64,000 nucleotides of DNA from Bacteroidia bacterium (GCA_030427905.1 JAUICL010000003.1:124001-188000), one strand, 5' to 3'; positions 53,026 to 62,935 are shown, counted from the stretch's first letter. Notes: generated by a model not told the origin, from the sequence alone. Program-made: numbers and translations.

Positions 53026-53745
53026 ATGAAACTTCTTATCAAATACAGTCTTTGTATCGTCTTCTTATCGAGTTGTGCTTTCAGCCAAAAAAAGGCTACA
53101 GCTTATCTTCAAGAAGCGAAAGAAAAAGGTCCTTACGATGCCATTATTGTTCCCGGTGTTCCACACGATGGCCAGTCCTGGTCGTCGACGATGGAAGGTC
53201 GGGTACGCTGGGCTAAGTATCTCTACGATCAAGGCTTGACCAATAACATCATATACTCAGGTGGAGCTGTTTATTCCGAATATTCCGAAGCAAAGATCAT
53301 GGCAGAATATGGAAAAGCGATGGGCATTCCGTCTGGACATATTTTTACGGATACGCTCGCAGAACATAGCGCTGAGAATGTGTATTACTCATATCGGCTT
53401 GCGAAAGAAAACGGATTTGAAAAAGTAGCCCTTGCAACAGATCCTTTCCAAGCCAAGCAAGTGTATCCCATGATAAAAAAACTGGGACTCCCAATCGGTT
53501 TGCTTCCTATCGTTTTCGACACACTGAAGACTGTTGACGGCAATCCCGAGCCAATAATAAATCCCGATCTGGCTAAGGAAGACTCTTTTGTCTCCATTAA
53601 GGAACGAGAATCTTTTTGGTTTCGTTTTCAAGGAACACTTGGCAAACAAATCATTTTCTACGAAGATGACATCAAGAATAAGAGGCTTCTGAAGAAATAC
53701 AAAAAAGACGGTCGGGTGATTTCCACTTCTGAACAGGTCAATTAA
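53026..53745 (+). CDS. YdcF/SanA-like DUF218 protein
   Basis: 239 residues from ATG 53026 (MKLLIKYS), with a signal peptide or lipoprotein signal (LSSCAFSQ). The DUF218 fold shows YDAIIVPGVP, NNIIYSGGAVYSEYSEA, the AEHSAENVYYSYRLAKENG segment and VALATDPFQAKQ. Relatives (SanA, YdcF, ElyC) are envelope-associated proteins implicated in barrier function and SAM or lipid-carrier metabolism; no catalysis can be assigned here. Confidence 0.85.
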   Translation: MKLLIKYSLCIVFLSSCAFSQKKATAYLQEAKEKGPYDAIIVPGVPHDGQSWSSTMEGRVRWAKYLYDQGLTNNIIYSGGAVYSEYSEAKIMAEYGKAMGIPSGHIFTDTLAEHSAENVYYSYRLAKENGFEKVALATDPFQAKQVYPMIKKLGLPIGLLPIVFDTLKTVDGNPEPIINPDLAKEDSFVSIKERESFWFRFQGTLGKQIIFYEDDIKNKRLLKKYKKDGRVISTSEQVN

Positions 53746-53841
53746 AAGAATCTGAAGGTTGCATTCCGCTTAAATCAGTAATTTCCGCTTCTTTGAACAC
53801 AAATCATTATCAAACCTACTGAGGCCATAGCGCAGAGAACC

Positions 53842-55032
53842 TTGCCAATAAAACTAGCTGGGGTATTTGTGATAGTGGTGGCAGTGGTCCTAAACGCCTG
53901 CAACACTGCTGAAGTACCTGAAGAAAAGCATTTGGAGTACGAGCTCTTTATTCAATGCAATGACTCCATAAAGGTGCATGAGAAATCCGACATCTCGCTC
54001 ACTCAGCGGATAAATGGGGTAGCACAGCCCAAAATCATTGGTAGGATAGAGCGCCGTGGTGGCTTCTCAATCAGCTATCCCAAATACTCTTATGAAATAG
54101 ATCTTTACGAGGACGTTTCCTTGGCTGGTTTGCCAAAAGACGACGACTGGATTCTCAATGCCAATTACATCGACAAGACATTTATACGTCACAAACTTAG
54201 CTACGATCTCTTTCGTGAGATGCGAGAAGAAAATAAGGCCCCGTACAGCAATTACATCACTTGCTTTTTTGATACCACCTACTACGGGTTCTTTCTTCTG
54301 ACTGAAAAGCTCGACCGCTCTTCGCTTGATGTCTCCAAGTCTGACACGTCTGCCTTTATTTTCAAAGAACCCCACGTCTTCAGGGAAACCTATGATGGCG
54401 TAATTCCACAGAAAGCGAACAATTTTCATCAACAGACTTTCCCAAAGAAATCAAGTCGCGACAAAGCTTGGGTTTTGAAAGAATTGCGAGCGATTATATT
54501 GGAAAGCGATGAGAGAACATTCGAAAATGAAATCCAAAACCGTCTCGATGTTGACAATGTGGTCGATTGGCATCTGCTTTTGCTTATCACCAACAATGGC
54601 GACGGAATTCTGAAGAATTTTTACATCTATAAGCCCGATGCCAATTCAAAAATGAGATTTGCTCCATGGGATTACGACCACAGTTTCGGACGGGACGGTG
54701 ACAATGAGCTGAATATGAACCAACGACAGGCAGTTTACGATAGATCCATCCTTCTGAAACGCCTATCGGAAAGCAGTTGGTACACCGAGCTTTTGAAAGC
54801 CCGGTGGAATGAGTTGAACCAGAAAGGAATCATGTCGGTAGCTGGTCTCCAAGGTCGGATTCAAGCACTTTCCTCAGAAGTAAAACTACGTGCCGAACGC
54901 AATTTTGAAAAATGGCCAGTAGATGGGGGCTTTTACTACGACAACAACTCATTCGATCAAGAAATCGAGATTATGAATGCATTTGTGGAGGCTAGGCATA
55001 AACATGTTCTTACCTATATCCAAGGCCTATAA
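53842..55032 (+). CDS. CotH kinase family lipoprotein
   Basis: 396 residues from a TTG start at 53842, the only start that preserves the lipoprotein signal (VVLNACN, Cys near 20). The CotH-like region includes RIERRGGFSISYPKYSYEID, DDDWILNANYIDKTFIRHKLSYDLF, YGFFLLTEKLDR and the acidic metal-binding WDYDHSFGRDGDN, typical of CotH protein kinases. In Bacteroidota most members are surface lipoproteins of unknown target. Confidence 0.9.
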   Translation: MPIKLAGVFVIVVAVVLNACNTAEVPEEKHLEYELFIQCNDSIKVHEKSDISLTQRINGVAQPKIIGRIERRGGFSISYPKYSYEIDLYEDVSLAGLPKDDDWILNANYIDKTFIRHKLSYDLFREMREENKAPYSNYITCFFDTTYYGFFLLTEKLDRSSLDVSKSDTSAFIFKEPHVFRETYDGVIPQKANNFHQQTFPKKSSRDKAWVLKELRAIILESDERTFENEIQNRLDVDNVVDWHLLLLITNNGDGILKNFYIYKPDANSKMRFAPWDYDHSFGRDGDNELNMNQRQAVYDRSILLKRLSESSWYTELLKARWNELNQKGIMSVAGLQGRIQALSSEVKLRAERNFEKWPVDGGFYYDNNSFDQEIEIMNAFVEARHKHVLTYIQGL

Positions 55033-55109
55033 GGCATCACCATGGAGCGGTAGCAAGTTCCTTACTATCAAAAACTTTCTTATCTTTTTGGGGTTCAAAA
55101 CTGAAAGAT

Positions 55110-55235
55110 ATGATTCTAGCCGCCGGCCCCATTACCCAAATTGGACTCATTGTAGGTTTCATTATTGCACTGATTTTGTTTGCCCGGTATCTCAATAGCA
55201 AATCGAGCAAAAAGAAAAGTCGAAAAAGAAGATAG
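55110..55235 (+). CDS. 41-residue single-pass membrane peptide
   Basis: ATG 55110 opens a short frame: a 10-residue N-terminus, one hydrophobic helix (IGLIVGFIIALILFARYL) and a very basic tail (Lys/Arg-rich to the TAG at 55233). The clear topology and basic positive-inside tail argue for a real small protein. A near-consensus -7 box (TATCTTTT) lies upstream at about 55081. It lies 39 bp before the LolD-like gene. Confidence 0.5.
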   Translation: MILAAGPITQIGLIVGFIIALILFARYLNSKSSKKKSRKRR

Positions 55236-55274
55236 TCATCAGAAAGGCATCAATTTCACTTATCTTAGCTGCGC

Positions 55275-55928
55275 ATGATTGTAGCAAGTGGCATCCGTAA
55301 GTCTTATGGAGACTTAGAAGTTCTCAAAGGGGTAGACCTCGAAGTGAAAAAGGGAGAAGTGGTTTCAATTGTCGGGGATTCAGGTGCCGGTAAAACCACC
55401 TTGCTTCAAATCCTTGGCACGCTAGACTCGCCCGATCAGGGTTCACTTGCTATTCACGGACAATCAATTGAGAAACTCACTCGCCAGCAGCTCTCAAAGT
55501 TTCGGAACAGAGAAATCGGATTCGTGTATCAATTCCACCATCTCTTTGCTGAGTTTACCGCACTCGAAAACATTGTTATTCCAGCCATGATCGGAAAAGA
55601 CGATCCGGACAATGCCGCTGAACGTGCAATGGAAATTTTGAAACTTCTAAACCTAACAAATAGAGCCCAACACAAGCCAAGCCAGATGTCGGGAGGAGAA
55701 CAGCAGCGCGTGGCCGTAGCTCGAGCGCTGATCAACCAACCAGCTGTAATCTTTGCTGATGAGCCTTCTGGCAACTTGGACTCAAAAAATGCCGATCAGC
55801 TCCATAAGCTCTTTTTCGACTTGAGAGACGAATTGGGACAAACCTTTGTGATTGTTACCCACAACCCAGAGCTTGCCGAAATGGCCGATCGAAAACTCAA
55901 AATGGTAGACGGAGTTATTGCCAAATGA
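55275..55928 (+). CDS. lolD: ABC transporter ATP-binding protein, LolD/MacB type
   Basis: 217 residues. Walker A is GDSGAGKTT, the Q-loop lies in FVYQFHHLF, the signature is [15 protein letters not shown], Walker B is [13 protein letters not shown], and the H-loop is IVTHNPE. The [14 protein letters not shown] segment is typical of LolD, the lipoprotein-release ATPase. The membrane partner (LolC/E) is not in the window, so the symbol is by similarity. Its stop overlaps the next gene by 4 bp. Confidence 0.85.
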   Translation: MIVASGIRKSYGDLEVLKGVDLEVKKGEVVSIVGDSGAGKTTLLQILGTLDSPDQGSLAIHGQSIEKLTRQQLSKFRNREIGFVYQFHHLFAEFTALENIVIPAMIGKDDPDNAAERAMEILKLLNLTNRAQHKPSQMSGGEQQRVAVARALINQPAVIFADEPSGNLDSKNADQLHKLFFDLRDELGQTFVIVTHNPELAEMADRKLKMVDGVIAK

Positions 55929-56695
55929 GTGACAGAAAACTCCAAAAACTTCTTGACGATGCTGTAGAGCGGTACAATCGCCCCGACTTCATCGAATCAG
56001 ATCCCATACAGATTCCGCACCGATACGCGAAAAAGGAAGACATTGAGATAGCCGGGTTTCTGGCTTCAACCATTGCATGGGGCCAGCGCAAAACCATAAT
56101 CAATAACGCCAAGCGACTCATGGACTGGATGGATGATTCGCCCCATGATTTCATCATCAATCACTCGCCTAGAGATCTCAAGCGTTTTGAGCCGTTCGTT
56201 CATCGCACGTTCAACAGTGACGATTGCATCACCTATTTGAGTGTGCTCCAACACATCTATCGCGATCACGGCGGCTTAGAGCCCGTTTTGCTAGATGCTT
56301 TTCAGAGAGAATCGACACTCCCCGGCTCTGGGTGGAATCAATTCAAGGCTTTCTTCTTCTCATTTTCCCATTTACCGCGTACTCGAAAACACTTGCCCGA
56401 CCCGCTAAATGGATCGGCAGCTAAGCGCATGAACATGTACCTGCGCTGGATGGTACGCGCAGACAGTTGCGGTGTCGATTTCGGAATTTGGAAATCGTGG
56501 TCGGCAGCCAATCTATACATTCCACTCGACGTGCACACGTCCAACGTAGGAAGAAAACTAGGTCTGCTAGAGCGCAAACAAAACGACTGGAAATCGGTGG
56601 TGGAACTAACCAATCGGCTGAAGGAATTTGACCCAGCCGATCCGATCAAGTATGATTTTGCACTTTTTGGTCTCGGTGCGTTCGAAAAGTTTTAA
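55925..56695 (+). CDS. TIGR02757-family conserved protein
   Basis: 256 residues. The patterns [57 protein letters not shown] and [19 protein letters not shown] are those of TIGR02757, a family common in Bacteroidota and resembling helical DNA-glycosylase-like folds. Function is unknown. It overlaps the LolD-like gene by 4 bp, so it is cotranscribed. Confidence 0.88.
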   Translation: MSDRKLQKLLDDAVERYNRPDFIESDPIQIPHRYAKKEDIEIAGFLASTIAWGQRKTIINNAKRLMDWMDDSPHDFIINHSPRDLKRFEPFVHRTFNSDDCITYLSVLQHIYRDHGGLEPVLLDAFQRESTLPGSGWNQFKAFFFSFSHLPRTRKHLPDPLNGSAAKRMNMYLRWMVRADSCGVDFGIWKSWSAANLYIPLDVHTSNVGRKLGLLERKQNDWKSVVELTNRLKEFDPADPIKYDFALFGLGAFEKF

Positions 56696-56709
56696 TTTCA
56701 AAGGCACCT

Positions 56710-57696
56710 ATGAAAAAACTTGGAATAGCCATTCTCGCATTGGCCCTGATCTACCTACTCGGCCCTACCCCTTCCACACCGGAGTACGCCCCCGCTCTTC
56801 CTGATGTGCCAAACACACCTGGAGCGCTCGAAACGTACGTAGAAGCCATGGAGCAAGGCCACAAGGTAAAGCCTGACAACGAAGCGAGAATTCTATGGAA
56901 CGACGCGGAGACCAAAGCTAAAACCGAGTATGCCATTGTCTACCTACACGGGTTTTCGGCCAGCGAACACGAAGGGTTCCCGACCCATGTCGACTTTGCT
57001 AAAAAATTTGGGTGCAATATGTTTCTGGCTCGACTTTCTGATCACGGTATTGATACCACCGATGCCATGTACGCCCTCACAGCCGACCGACTCTGGAATT
57101 CGGCGAAGGAAGCCTACGCCATCGGAAAAAGCCTCGGCAAAAAGGTTATTTTGATGAGCACATCAACCGGTGGAACACTCGCTTTGAAATTGGCAGCAAC
57201 CTACCCAGAAATTGCTGGATGCATCAATTTTTCACCCAATATCGAAGTCAACGATCCACTGGCCTTTCTCCTCAACAATCCATGGGGTTTGCAGATTTCT
57301 AAAATGTACTTCGGGGGCAACTTTCGAGAGTTGGAAGCAAGCCAAGAAGCGCGGAAATATTGGTATGCCAAATACAGACTTGAATCAGTGGTAGCCCTTC
57401 AGGAATTGATTGAAACATCGTGTACCGAAGAGACATTTCGCGATGTACGTTGCCCAGTTTTCACTGGTGCCTACTACAAGGACGAGATTCACCAAGACCC
57501 CGTAGTTCGTGTGGACGCCATGCGATGGATGCATAGTTGCCTGAGTACTCCGGAAGAAAAAAAGCGTTTTGTTGAATTTCCAGATGCTGGCGACCATGTG
57601 ATCGCATATGGACCAAAGTCGGGCGCCCAACCCGAAGTTTTCGCTGCGGCTTCTATCTTTGCCGAACAGGTTTTAGGAATGAAACCTCTTCAATAA
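56710..57696 (+). CDS. Alpha/beta hydrolase, membrane-anchored or exported
   Basis: 328 residues. An N-terminal hydrophobic segment (residues 4-17, IAILALALIYLLG) is a signal anchor. The hydrolase core has the oxyanion strand AIVYLHGFSASEHEG, a nucleophile elbow reading STSTGG (first Gly replaced by Ser, still S-x-S-x-G), and a late GDHVI with the catalytic His. It is probably a carboxylesterase; substrate unknown. It lies 14 bp after the TIGR02757 gene and 12 bp before the next, within the same operon. Confidence 0.85.
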   Translation: MKKLGIAILALALIYLLGPTPSTPEYAPALPDVPNTPGALETYVEAMEQGHKVKPDNEARILWNDAETKAKTEYAIVYLHGFSASEHEGFPTHVDFAKKFGCNMFLARLSDHGIDTTDAMYALTADRLWNSAKEAYAIGKSLGKKVILMSTSTGGTLALKLAATYPEIAGCINFSPNIEVNDPLAFLLNNPWGLQISKMYFGGNFRELEASQEARKYWYAKYRLESVVALQELIETSCTEETFRDVRCPVFTGAYYKDEIHQDPVVRVDAMRWMHSCLSTPEEKKRFVEFPDAGDHVIAYGPKSGAQPEVFAAASIFAEQVLGMKPLQ

Positions 57697-57708
57697 TTAC
57701 CCCAATTT

Positions 57709-58668
57709 ATGAGAATGATCACCGCGCTATTTGGCGCTTTCCTTATTTTTGGCTGCACAGCACCCCAACCCGAGATTTTATTTAGCACAAAAGACACCGG
57801 AGTGGCTATGATCTTCAGAATAGATCAAGCCGACAGCGTGACTTTGGTTTCTTCTGGGAGTTCTAAAGCGCTCAATCCAGCCCTTTCGCCAACGGGAACT
57901 CAAGTAGCTTACTTGAGTGAAGAAATGGGCAATTGGGATATTCGTGTGAAGAATCTGGTTACTGGCGTTGACAGCAACTTTACCAACAGCCCTGAACTAG
58001 ATGCTGCACCCGCTTGGTCGAGCGACGGTAAACTGCTCGCATACATGTCTGGAAAAGCTGGAAATCGAGATATTTTCATACTAAATACCGAGTCTGGAGA
58101 GAGACATCAGGCCACCTTCAACCCAGCCATCGATGCCGACCCCGTCTTTCACGAGTCCGACCCGAACACCTTGTTTTTCACATCCCTTCGAAATAGGTAT
58201 GAAAACGTCTACAAACTCAATATCAGAGACAGCCTGGTTACAGAGCTTTCAGACCCCTTGTTCAGCAATAGCAAGCACGCTATGATCCCTGGTACCAACA
58301 GCATTTCTTATGTGCAAACTGATGCCATTAATTTTGCGCTGATCCGCTGCGATGTGGAAAGTGGTGAGCGCACTCCCCTGCTCAATACCGAAATCGAGAT
58401 TAAGTCTTACGAATGGTCATCAACAGGCTTACTGGCTATCGCTTTCCAGTCTTCCATTGCTATTTATGAATACGAGTCCGGATTAGATTTCTTGTTCGAA
58501 CTAGAATTGGCCGAAAATCCGGCTTGGTCCAAAGATGGCAAGACTTTGTACTACAACACCAAGGGGTTAGACAAAAGTCAGATCGTGGCATTGGATATGG
58601 AAACCGATCAGTATCAGTACCGCACACCAGAAGGATTTAACGCTTTCGACCCCATCCCAATCGAATAG
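57709..58668 (+). CDS. TolB-like/WD40-type beta-propeller lipoprotein
   Basis: 319 residues with a lipoprotein signal (LIFGCTA, Cys near 17). Repeats of about 45 residues (LNPALSPTGTQVAYLSEE, AAPAWSSDGKLLAYMSGK, ADPVFHESDPNTLFFTS, NPAWSKDGKTLYY) are PD40/TolB-type propeller blades. It is likely a binding or scaffold protein in the periplasm. Last gene of the operon begun by the LolD-like gene. Confidence 0.85.
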   Translation: MRMITALFGAFLIFGCTAPQPEILFSTKDTGVAMIFRIDQADSVTLVSSGSSKALNPALSPTGTQVAYLSEEMGNWDIRVKNLVTGVDSNFTNSPELDAAPAWSSDGKLLAYMSGKAGNRDIFILNTESGERHQATFNPAIDADPVFHESDPNTLFFTSLRNRYENVYKLNIRDSLVTELSDPLFSNSKHAMIPGTNSISYVQTDAINFALIRCDVESGERTPLLNTEIEIKSYEWSSTGLLAIAFQSSIAIYEYESGLDFLFELELAENPAWSKDGKTLYYNTKGLDKSQIVALDMETDQYQYRTPEGFNAFDPIPIE

Positions 58669-58691
58669 TAAAACAGAAGGAATTTTTAGCA

Positions 58692-58721
58692 TTTCTACTT
58701 CAAGTATTCCATGTATATTTG
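58692..58721 (+). promoter_or_regulatory. Promoter of the BatA-domain gene
   Basis: TATATTTG (58714-58721) is a perfect -7 box. TTTC (58692-58695, 3 of 4) lies 18 bp upstream. The ATG at 58729 is only 7 bp downstream. Confidence 0.65.
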
Positions 58722-58728
58722 ACACCCG

Positions 58729-60786
58729 ATGGAATTTTTGTATCCCGGATTTCTGTACGCGCTCATTGCTCTCGCTATACCTATCCTGGTTCACCTCTTC
58801 AATTTTCGTCGTTTCAAGAAAATCGAGTTTACCAATGTTCGGTTTCTAAAGGAAATCAAACACCAAACTCAGAATCAGAACAAGCTTAAGCACTTCCTTG
58901 TACTCGCTATGCGAATGCTCGCTCTGGCAGCTCTCGTTTTTGCCTTTGCTCAGCCATTCATTCCGCTCGAAGATCAAGTTACTAAAGTGGGCAAAAGACA
59001 GGTTTCAGTTTTTGTCGACAACTCCTTTAGCATGCAGGGCGAAAGCGAGTCTGGTGAACTCCTCGAAGTTGGGAAAAACAAAGCCATCGATATCGTTCAG
59101 GCACACGAGGTAGATGATCGGTTCCAACTCCTCACGCAAGACTTCAAGTCGGAGCATCAGCACTTCATTACGAGTGAGACATTTGCTAATTGGGCTACTC
59201 GAACGGAGTACTCACCGCGCACCAACCAGCTCTCTAAAATAGTGGAGCGACAAAATGATCAGTTGTTAAGAGATAGCGAAAGTGATCGACTGTCGGCCTA
59301 TATCATCAGTGATTTTCAAAAGTCGCAATTCAACTTTGAAGACTTACCGGTTGATTCCACAATCACTTACTCCCTTGTACATATCGAGCGGGCATACCCT
59401 GCCAATATTTTCATCGATACAGTATGGTTTGATTCGCCGGTCCGAACGATCGGAAATTCCGAAAAACTCAATATCCGGATTGTCAACACGGGTGCCAATC
59501 CTATTTCAGACATCCCGGTCAAACTGATCATCAACGGAGAACAAAAAGCCATTGGCTCTATTGGCGCAGGTGCCGAAACCGCCGTGGATACAGCGCTGCA
59601 CTTTGTACACAGCACTCCGGGAATTAAAGAGACCCGTGTACACGTCGATGACCATCCTGTAACGTACGACGATGAGTACTATTTTTCATACGCCGTTTAC
59701 AACCAAATAGATGTATTGGTTCTGGTGAATGGGGGCGAATCGAGCCCCAAAGGAATCCGTTCGGTTTTCAAGAGCGACTCGCTAATAGCGTATCGAGAAT
59801 CAGCGTACAATCAGATTGATTACAGCAAGCTCAACCAACAAGATTTGGTCATCTTAAATGAACTCCATGAGATTCCCACAGGATTGGCATCTGAGTTGGC
59901 AACTTTTTGTCAGAATGGTGGTACTGTATTGGTCAATCCAAGCGCCCAACTGGATCTGAGTTCTTACAATGGATTTTTGGCTCAACTGAATGGTGACGCT
60001 ATGCGCGAAGTGCGGTCTGGAGAATTTCAAGTAAGGGAAATCAACGTGGAGCACCCGATTTTCGAAGGTGTATTTGAGAAGATTCCAAAGAACGTAGCGC
60101 TTCCAACTTCTGGAGCTTACAATCCCCTTTCTCAAAACACGCGCTCGCGGTCAAATACCATTCTCGAATTTGGAAATGGCGATCCTTTCTTGACCTCCTA
60201 CCAAAAAGGTGGCGGAACGGCTTATGTGCTCACAACTCCGCTGAGCCAGCCTGAAAATAGCCTGAGCCGCAATGCGCTTTTTGTGCCAATCATGCTGCGT
60301 ATAGCCGAGTTGAGTAAAAGCAATACCCCTTTAATCGAGAAAATTGGCAAAAGCCTTTTCAGCCTTAACCTACCCAATGAATTTGTCCAAACCGATGAAT
60401 CGGTTGTGCACCTGATCAACGAAAGTAAGAGCGTGGATGTCATTCCAGGCTTTCAATTTAGAGAGGGAAAAGTACAAATCGATGCCTCGCAAGGAATTGA
60501 AGAAGCTGGCAACTATCAGGTCAGAATAAACGACGATTGGATCGGCTCGGTGGGAATGAACTACGACAGAAGCGAATCAGACTTAGCTTCATTCAATGCG
60601 GATGAAATCGCAGAAGAGCTGGAAAAGCATGGTCTCGGCAAAATTCGAATCTTCAACGGGCTTGCCGACGACTTTAAAAATGAAATAAATACCGCTTCGA
60701 CCGAAAAGGAGCTATGGAAAATCTGTCTAATTTTAGCATTGAGTTTTCTGCTCATCGAGTCACTCATTTTAAGATTCTGGAAATAG
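58729..60786 (+). CDS. BatA-domain membrane protein
   Basis: 685 residues. Two N-terminal membrane helices (about 6-24 and 55-77) with the basic loop NFRRFKKIEFTNVRFLKEI between them form the aerotolerance BatA domain. A von Willebrand A-like start (VFVDNSFSMQ, metal-site Asp-x-Ser-x-Ser) follows, then a long periplasmic region (about 230-660) with a DUF4159-like or gatase-like part (VLVLVNGGESSPKG), and a C-terminal membrane helix (about 664-682). Typical of Bacteroidota and linked to envelope stress. The dihydroorotase-like gene follows 7 bp later. Confidence 0.88.
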   Translation: MEFLYPGFLYALIALAIPILVHLFNFRRFKKIEFTNVRFLKEIKHQTQNQNKLKHFLVLAMRMLALAALVFAFAQPFIPLEDQVTKVGKRQVSVFVDNSFSMQGESESGELLEVGKNKAIDIVQAHEVDDRFQLLTQDFKSEHQHFITSETFANWATRTEYSPRTNQLSKIVERQNDQLLRDSESDRLSAYIISDFQKSQFNFEDLPVDSTITYSLVHIERAYPANIFIDTVWFDSPVRTIGNSEKLNIRIVNTGANPISDIPVKLIINGEQKAIGSIGAGAETAVDTALHFVHSTPGIKETRVHVDDHPVTYDDEYYFSYAVYNQIDVLVLVNGGESSPKGIRSVFKSDSLIAYRESAYNQIDYSKLNQQDLVILNELHEIPTGLASELATFCQNGGTVLVNPSAQLDLSSYNGFLAQLNGDAMREVRSGEFQVREINVEHPIFEGVFEKIPKNVALPTSGAYNPLSQNTRSRSNTILEFGNGDPFLTSYQKGGGTAYVLTTPLSQPENSLSRNALFVPIMLRIAELSKSNTPLIEKIGKSLFSLNLPNEFVQTDESVVHLINESKSVDVIPGFQFREGKVQIDASQGIEEAGNYQVRINDDWIGSVGMNYDRSESDLASFNADEIAEELEKHGLGKIRIFNGLADDFKNEINTASTEKELWKICLILALSFLLIESLILRFWK

Positions 60787-60793
60787 CGCTCAC

Positions 60794-62065
60794 ATGAAAA
60801 TCAAAATCTCCCAAGCCACCATAGTCGACAACCGCCACCCGCTGAACGGCCAAGTCAGAGACATTTTGATTGAAGATGGAATAATCTCTTCTATTTCTGA
60901 AAAGATCAGCGACAAGGCCGATGTGGAAATTTCGGAAGAAGGGCTTTGCGTATCCATTGGATGGATGGACATGCGTGCCAATTTTTGCGACCCGGGCGAT
61001 GAAATCAAAGAAGATATCCAATCGGGGCTCAAAGCAGCTGCCAATGGTGGATTCACTGCCGTGGCCACATCTGCTCAGACCAACCCACCGATTGACTCCA
61101 AAGGGCAGGTCAAATACCTGCTGGGAAGCGCTAGCGATAGCTTGGTTAAACTCTACCCAATTGGAACTGTATCGCAAGGATGCGAAGGCAAAAGCATGGC
61201 AGAAATGTACGACATGTACCTAGCGGGAGCCGTTGGGTTTGGCGATGGAAAACACGCCATCTCCGAATCGGGATTATTGCAAAGAGCCCTACTCTATTGC
61301 AAAAACTTCGATGCTGCCGTTTTGCAATTTCCGTATGACGATACTTTGATTCCCAATGGACAAATGAACGAAGGTGCGCTTTCGACATCGCTTGGCTTGA
61401 AAGGAATCCCCACCATCTCAGAAGAAATGGAAGTGCGCAGGGACCTTACCATTGCCGACTACACAGGTGGAAGGCTCCATCTCGGGCCACTTTCTACCGC
61501 TAAATCTATAGACCTGGTAACGAGCGCTAAAAAAGATGGCGTAAGTGTAACTGCTGAAGTGGCGGCCTCGCATTTGGCCTTTAACGAGTCTGAACTCGAA
61601 AATTTCAACTCCTTCTTCAAGGTTTTACCCCCGCTTCGAACGGAGGCTAACCAAGCTGCGATCATCGAAAAGCTCGAAGCTGGCGAGATTGACGTGATCA
61701 GCTCAGACCACAGCCCAGAAGACGAAGAACACAAAAAACTCGAGTTTGACTACGCCAATTTTGGCCAAGCCAATATTGAGACTTTCTTTCCAATGATTTG
61801 GAACACCTGCGAAGGTCGTGTAACACTGGACCGTCTAATCGCTACATTTACGACAGGGCCGCGTGCGATACTCAATATTGCTCAACCCGAAATTGCGGAA
61901 GGAGAGCCCGCAGAGCTCACACTGTTTACCCCAACGGGAGAAACCGTAGTAGACCGATCTAAAATGAACACCAAAGCATATAATACGATGAGCCAAGGTG
62001 TGAAAATGAAAGGCCGCGTGCTCGGAATTGTCAATAAAGGCCAGTACAAGGCTTCTACCCTTTAG
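60794..62065 (+). CDS. Dihydroorotase-like protein lacking the HxH metal motif (probably non-catalytic)
   Basis: 423 residues aligned throughout with dihydroorotase (amidohydrolase fold; pyrimidine synthesis). In active enzymes the segment GWxDxHxH binds zinc; here it reads GWMDMRANF, with Arg61 and Asn63 in place of the two His. The motif SSDHSPE near residue 305 keeps Asp-His, and the carboxylated-Lys strand is not in the usual GxK form. Such degenerate copies (PyrC' in pseudomonads) support aspartate transcarbamoylase as scaffolds. It follows the BatA gene and converges on the MBL gene (4-bp overlap). Whether another, active PyrC exists is unknown. Confidence 0.88.
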   Translation: MKIKISQATIVDNRHPLNGQVRDILIEDGIISSISEKISDKADVEISEEGLCVSIGWMDMRANFCDPGDEIKEDIQSGLKAAANGGFTAVATSAQTNPPIDSKGQVKYLLGSASDSLVKLYPIGTVSQGCEGKSMAEMYDMYLAGAVGFGDGKHAISESGLLQRALLYCKNFDAAVLQFPYDDTLIPNGQMNEGALSTSLGLKGIPTISEEMEVRRDLTIADYTGGRLHLGPLSTAKSIDLVTSAKKDGVSVTAEVAASHLAFNESELENFNSFFKVLPPLRTEANQAAIIEKLEAGEIDVISSDHSPEDEEHKKLEFDYANFGQANIETFFPMIWNTCEGRVTLDRLIATFTTGPRAILNIAQPEIAEGEPAELTLFTPTGETVVDRSKMNTKAYNTMSQGVKMKGRVLGIVNKGQYKASTL

Positions 62066-62835
62066 GAAAAACCAACTTCAAGCCCATCTTCAGCGAGAAA
62101 AACCCCATCGGGCAGTTCCCGTGCTACATCCGCATGCTTTCCCATCAGGTGCGAAATATGCGTCAAGTAAGCTCTCTTCGGCTTTAATTTCTCTATCACT
62201 TCAATAGCTTCATCCAGCGTGAAATGCGATATGTGCTTTTCCTTGCGCAGAGCATTCAAAACCAAAACGTCCAAACCTTCAAGTTTCTCCATCTCCTCTG
62301 GCGCAATGTAGTTTGCATCGGTAATGTAAGCCATATCTGACACTCGAAAACCGAGTACTGGCAACTTGTAATGCATCACCTCAATGGGAATGAAGCCCAC
62401 ACCATTCACATCAAACGGACTATCCTTGTTTATGGACTGGAGATTGAGCTGGGGAATACCTGGATATTTAAAATCGCTAAATACGTAGTGAAACTCCCGT
62501 TTCAGCGCATCCTGCACATCGGGTGTAGCGTAGATGTCCATGGCTCGTTTATTGAGAAAGTTAAAAGCACGCACATCATCTAATCCGGCAATGTGATCTT
62601 TATGTGCATGGGTGAATACGACCCCTTGCAAATCTCGAATACCAGTTCTGAGCATTTGCTGACGAAAATCTGGTCCGGTATCGATTACAATATGCTTATC
62701 ACCAACCGAAATCAAGGCCGATGTACGCAACCGATTATCCCTCGGATCTACCGACTTACAAACCGCACATTGACAACCAATAACGGGCACACCTTGTGAT
62801 GTTCCCGTTCCTAAAAATGTCAGTTTTTTCTCCAT
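62062..62835 (-). CDS. MBL-fold metallohydrolase, PhnP-like
   Basis: 257 residues. The N-terminal GTGTSQGVPVIGCQCAVC has a Cys cluster as in PhnP, followed by IDTGPDFRQQ and the metal motif THAHKDHIAG (HxHxDH), later ITDANYIAP and LTHISHLMG. Relatives hydrolyse cyclic phosphodiesters (PhnP) or are uncharacterised. It is convergent with the dihydroorotase-like gene. All metal ligands appear present. Confidence 0.92.
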   Translation of the reverse strand: MEKKLTFLGTGTSQGVPVIGCQCAVCKSVDPRDNRLRTSALISVGDKHIVIDTGPDFRQQMLRTGIRDLQGVVFTHAHKDHIAGLDDVRAFNFLNKRAMDIYATPDVQDALKREFHYVFSDFKYPGIPQLNLQSINKDSPFDVNGVGFIPIEVMHYKLPVLGFRVSDMAYITDANYIAPEEMEKLEGLDVLVLNALRKEKHISHFTLDEAIEVIEKLKPKRAYLTHISHLMGKHADVARELPDGVFLAEDGLEVGFS

Positions 62836-62935
62836 GTATAAGTCCTTCGGAAAAGCTTCGAAAAAGGTCTGTAAAATCTATGTTCTTTTATCGAAACACC
62901 CTAATATTGTACCGGATTAAAGTTAGAAAGAACTA

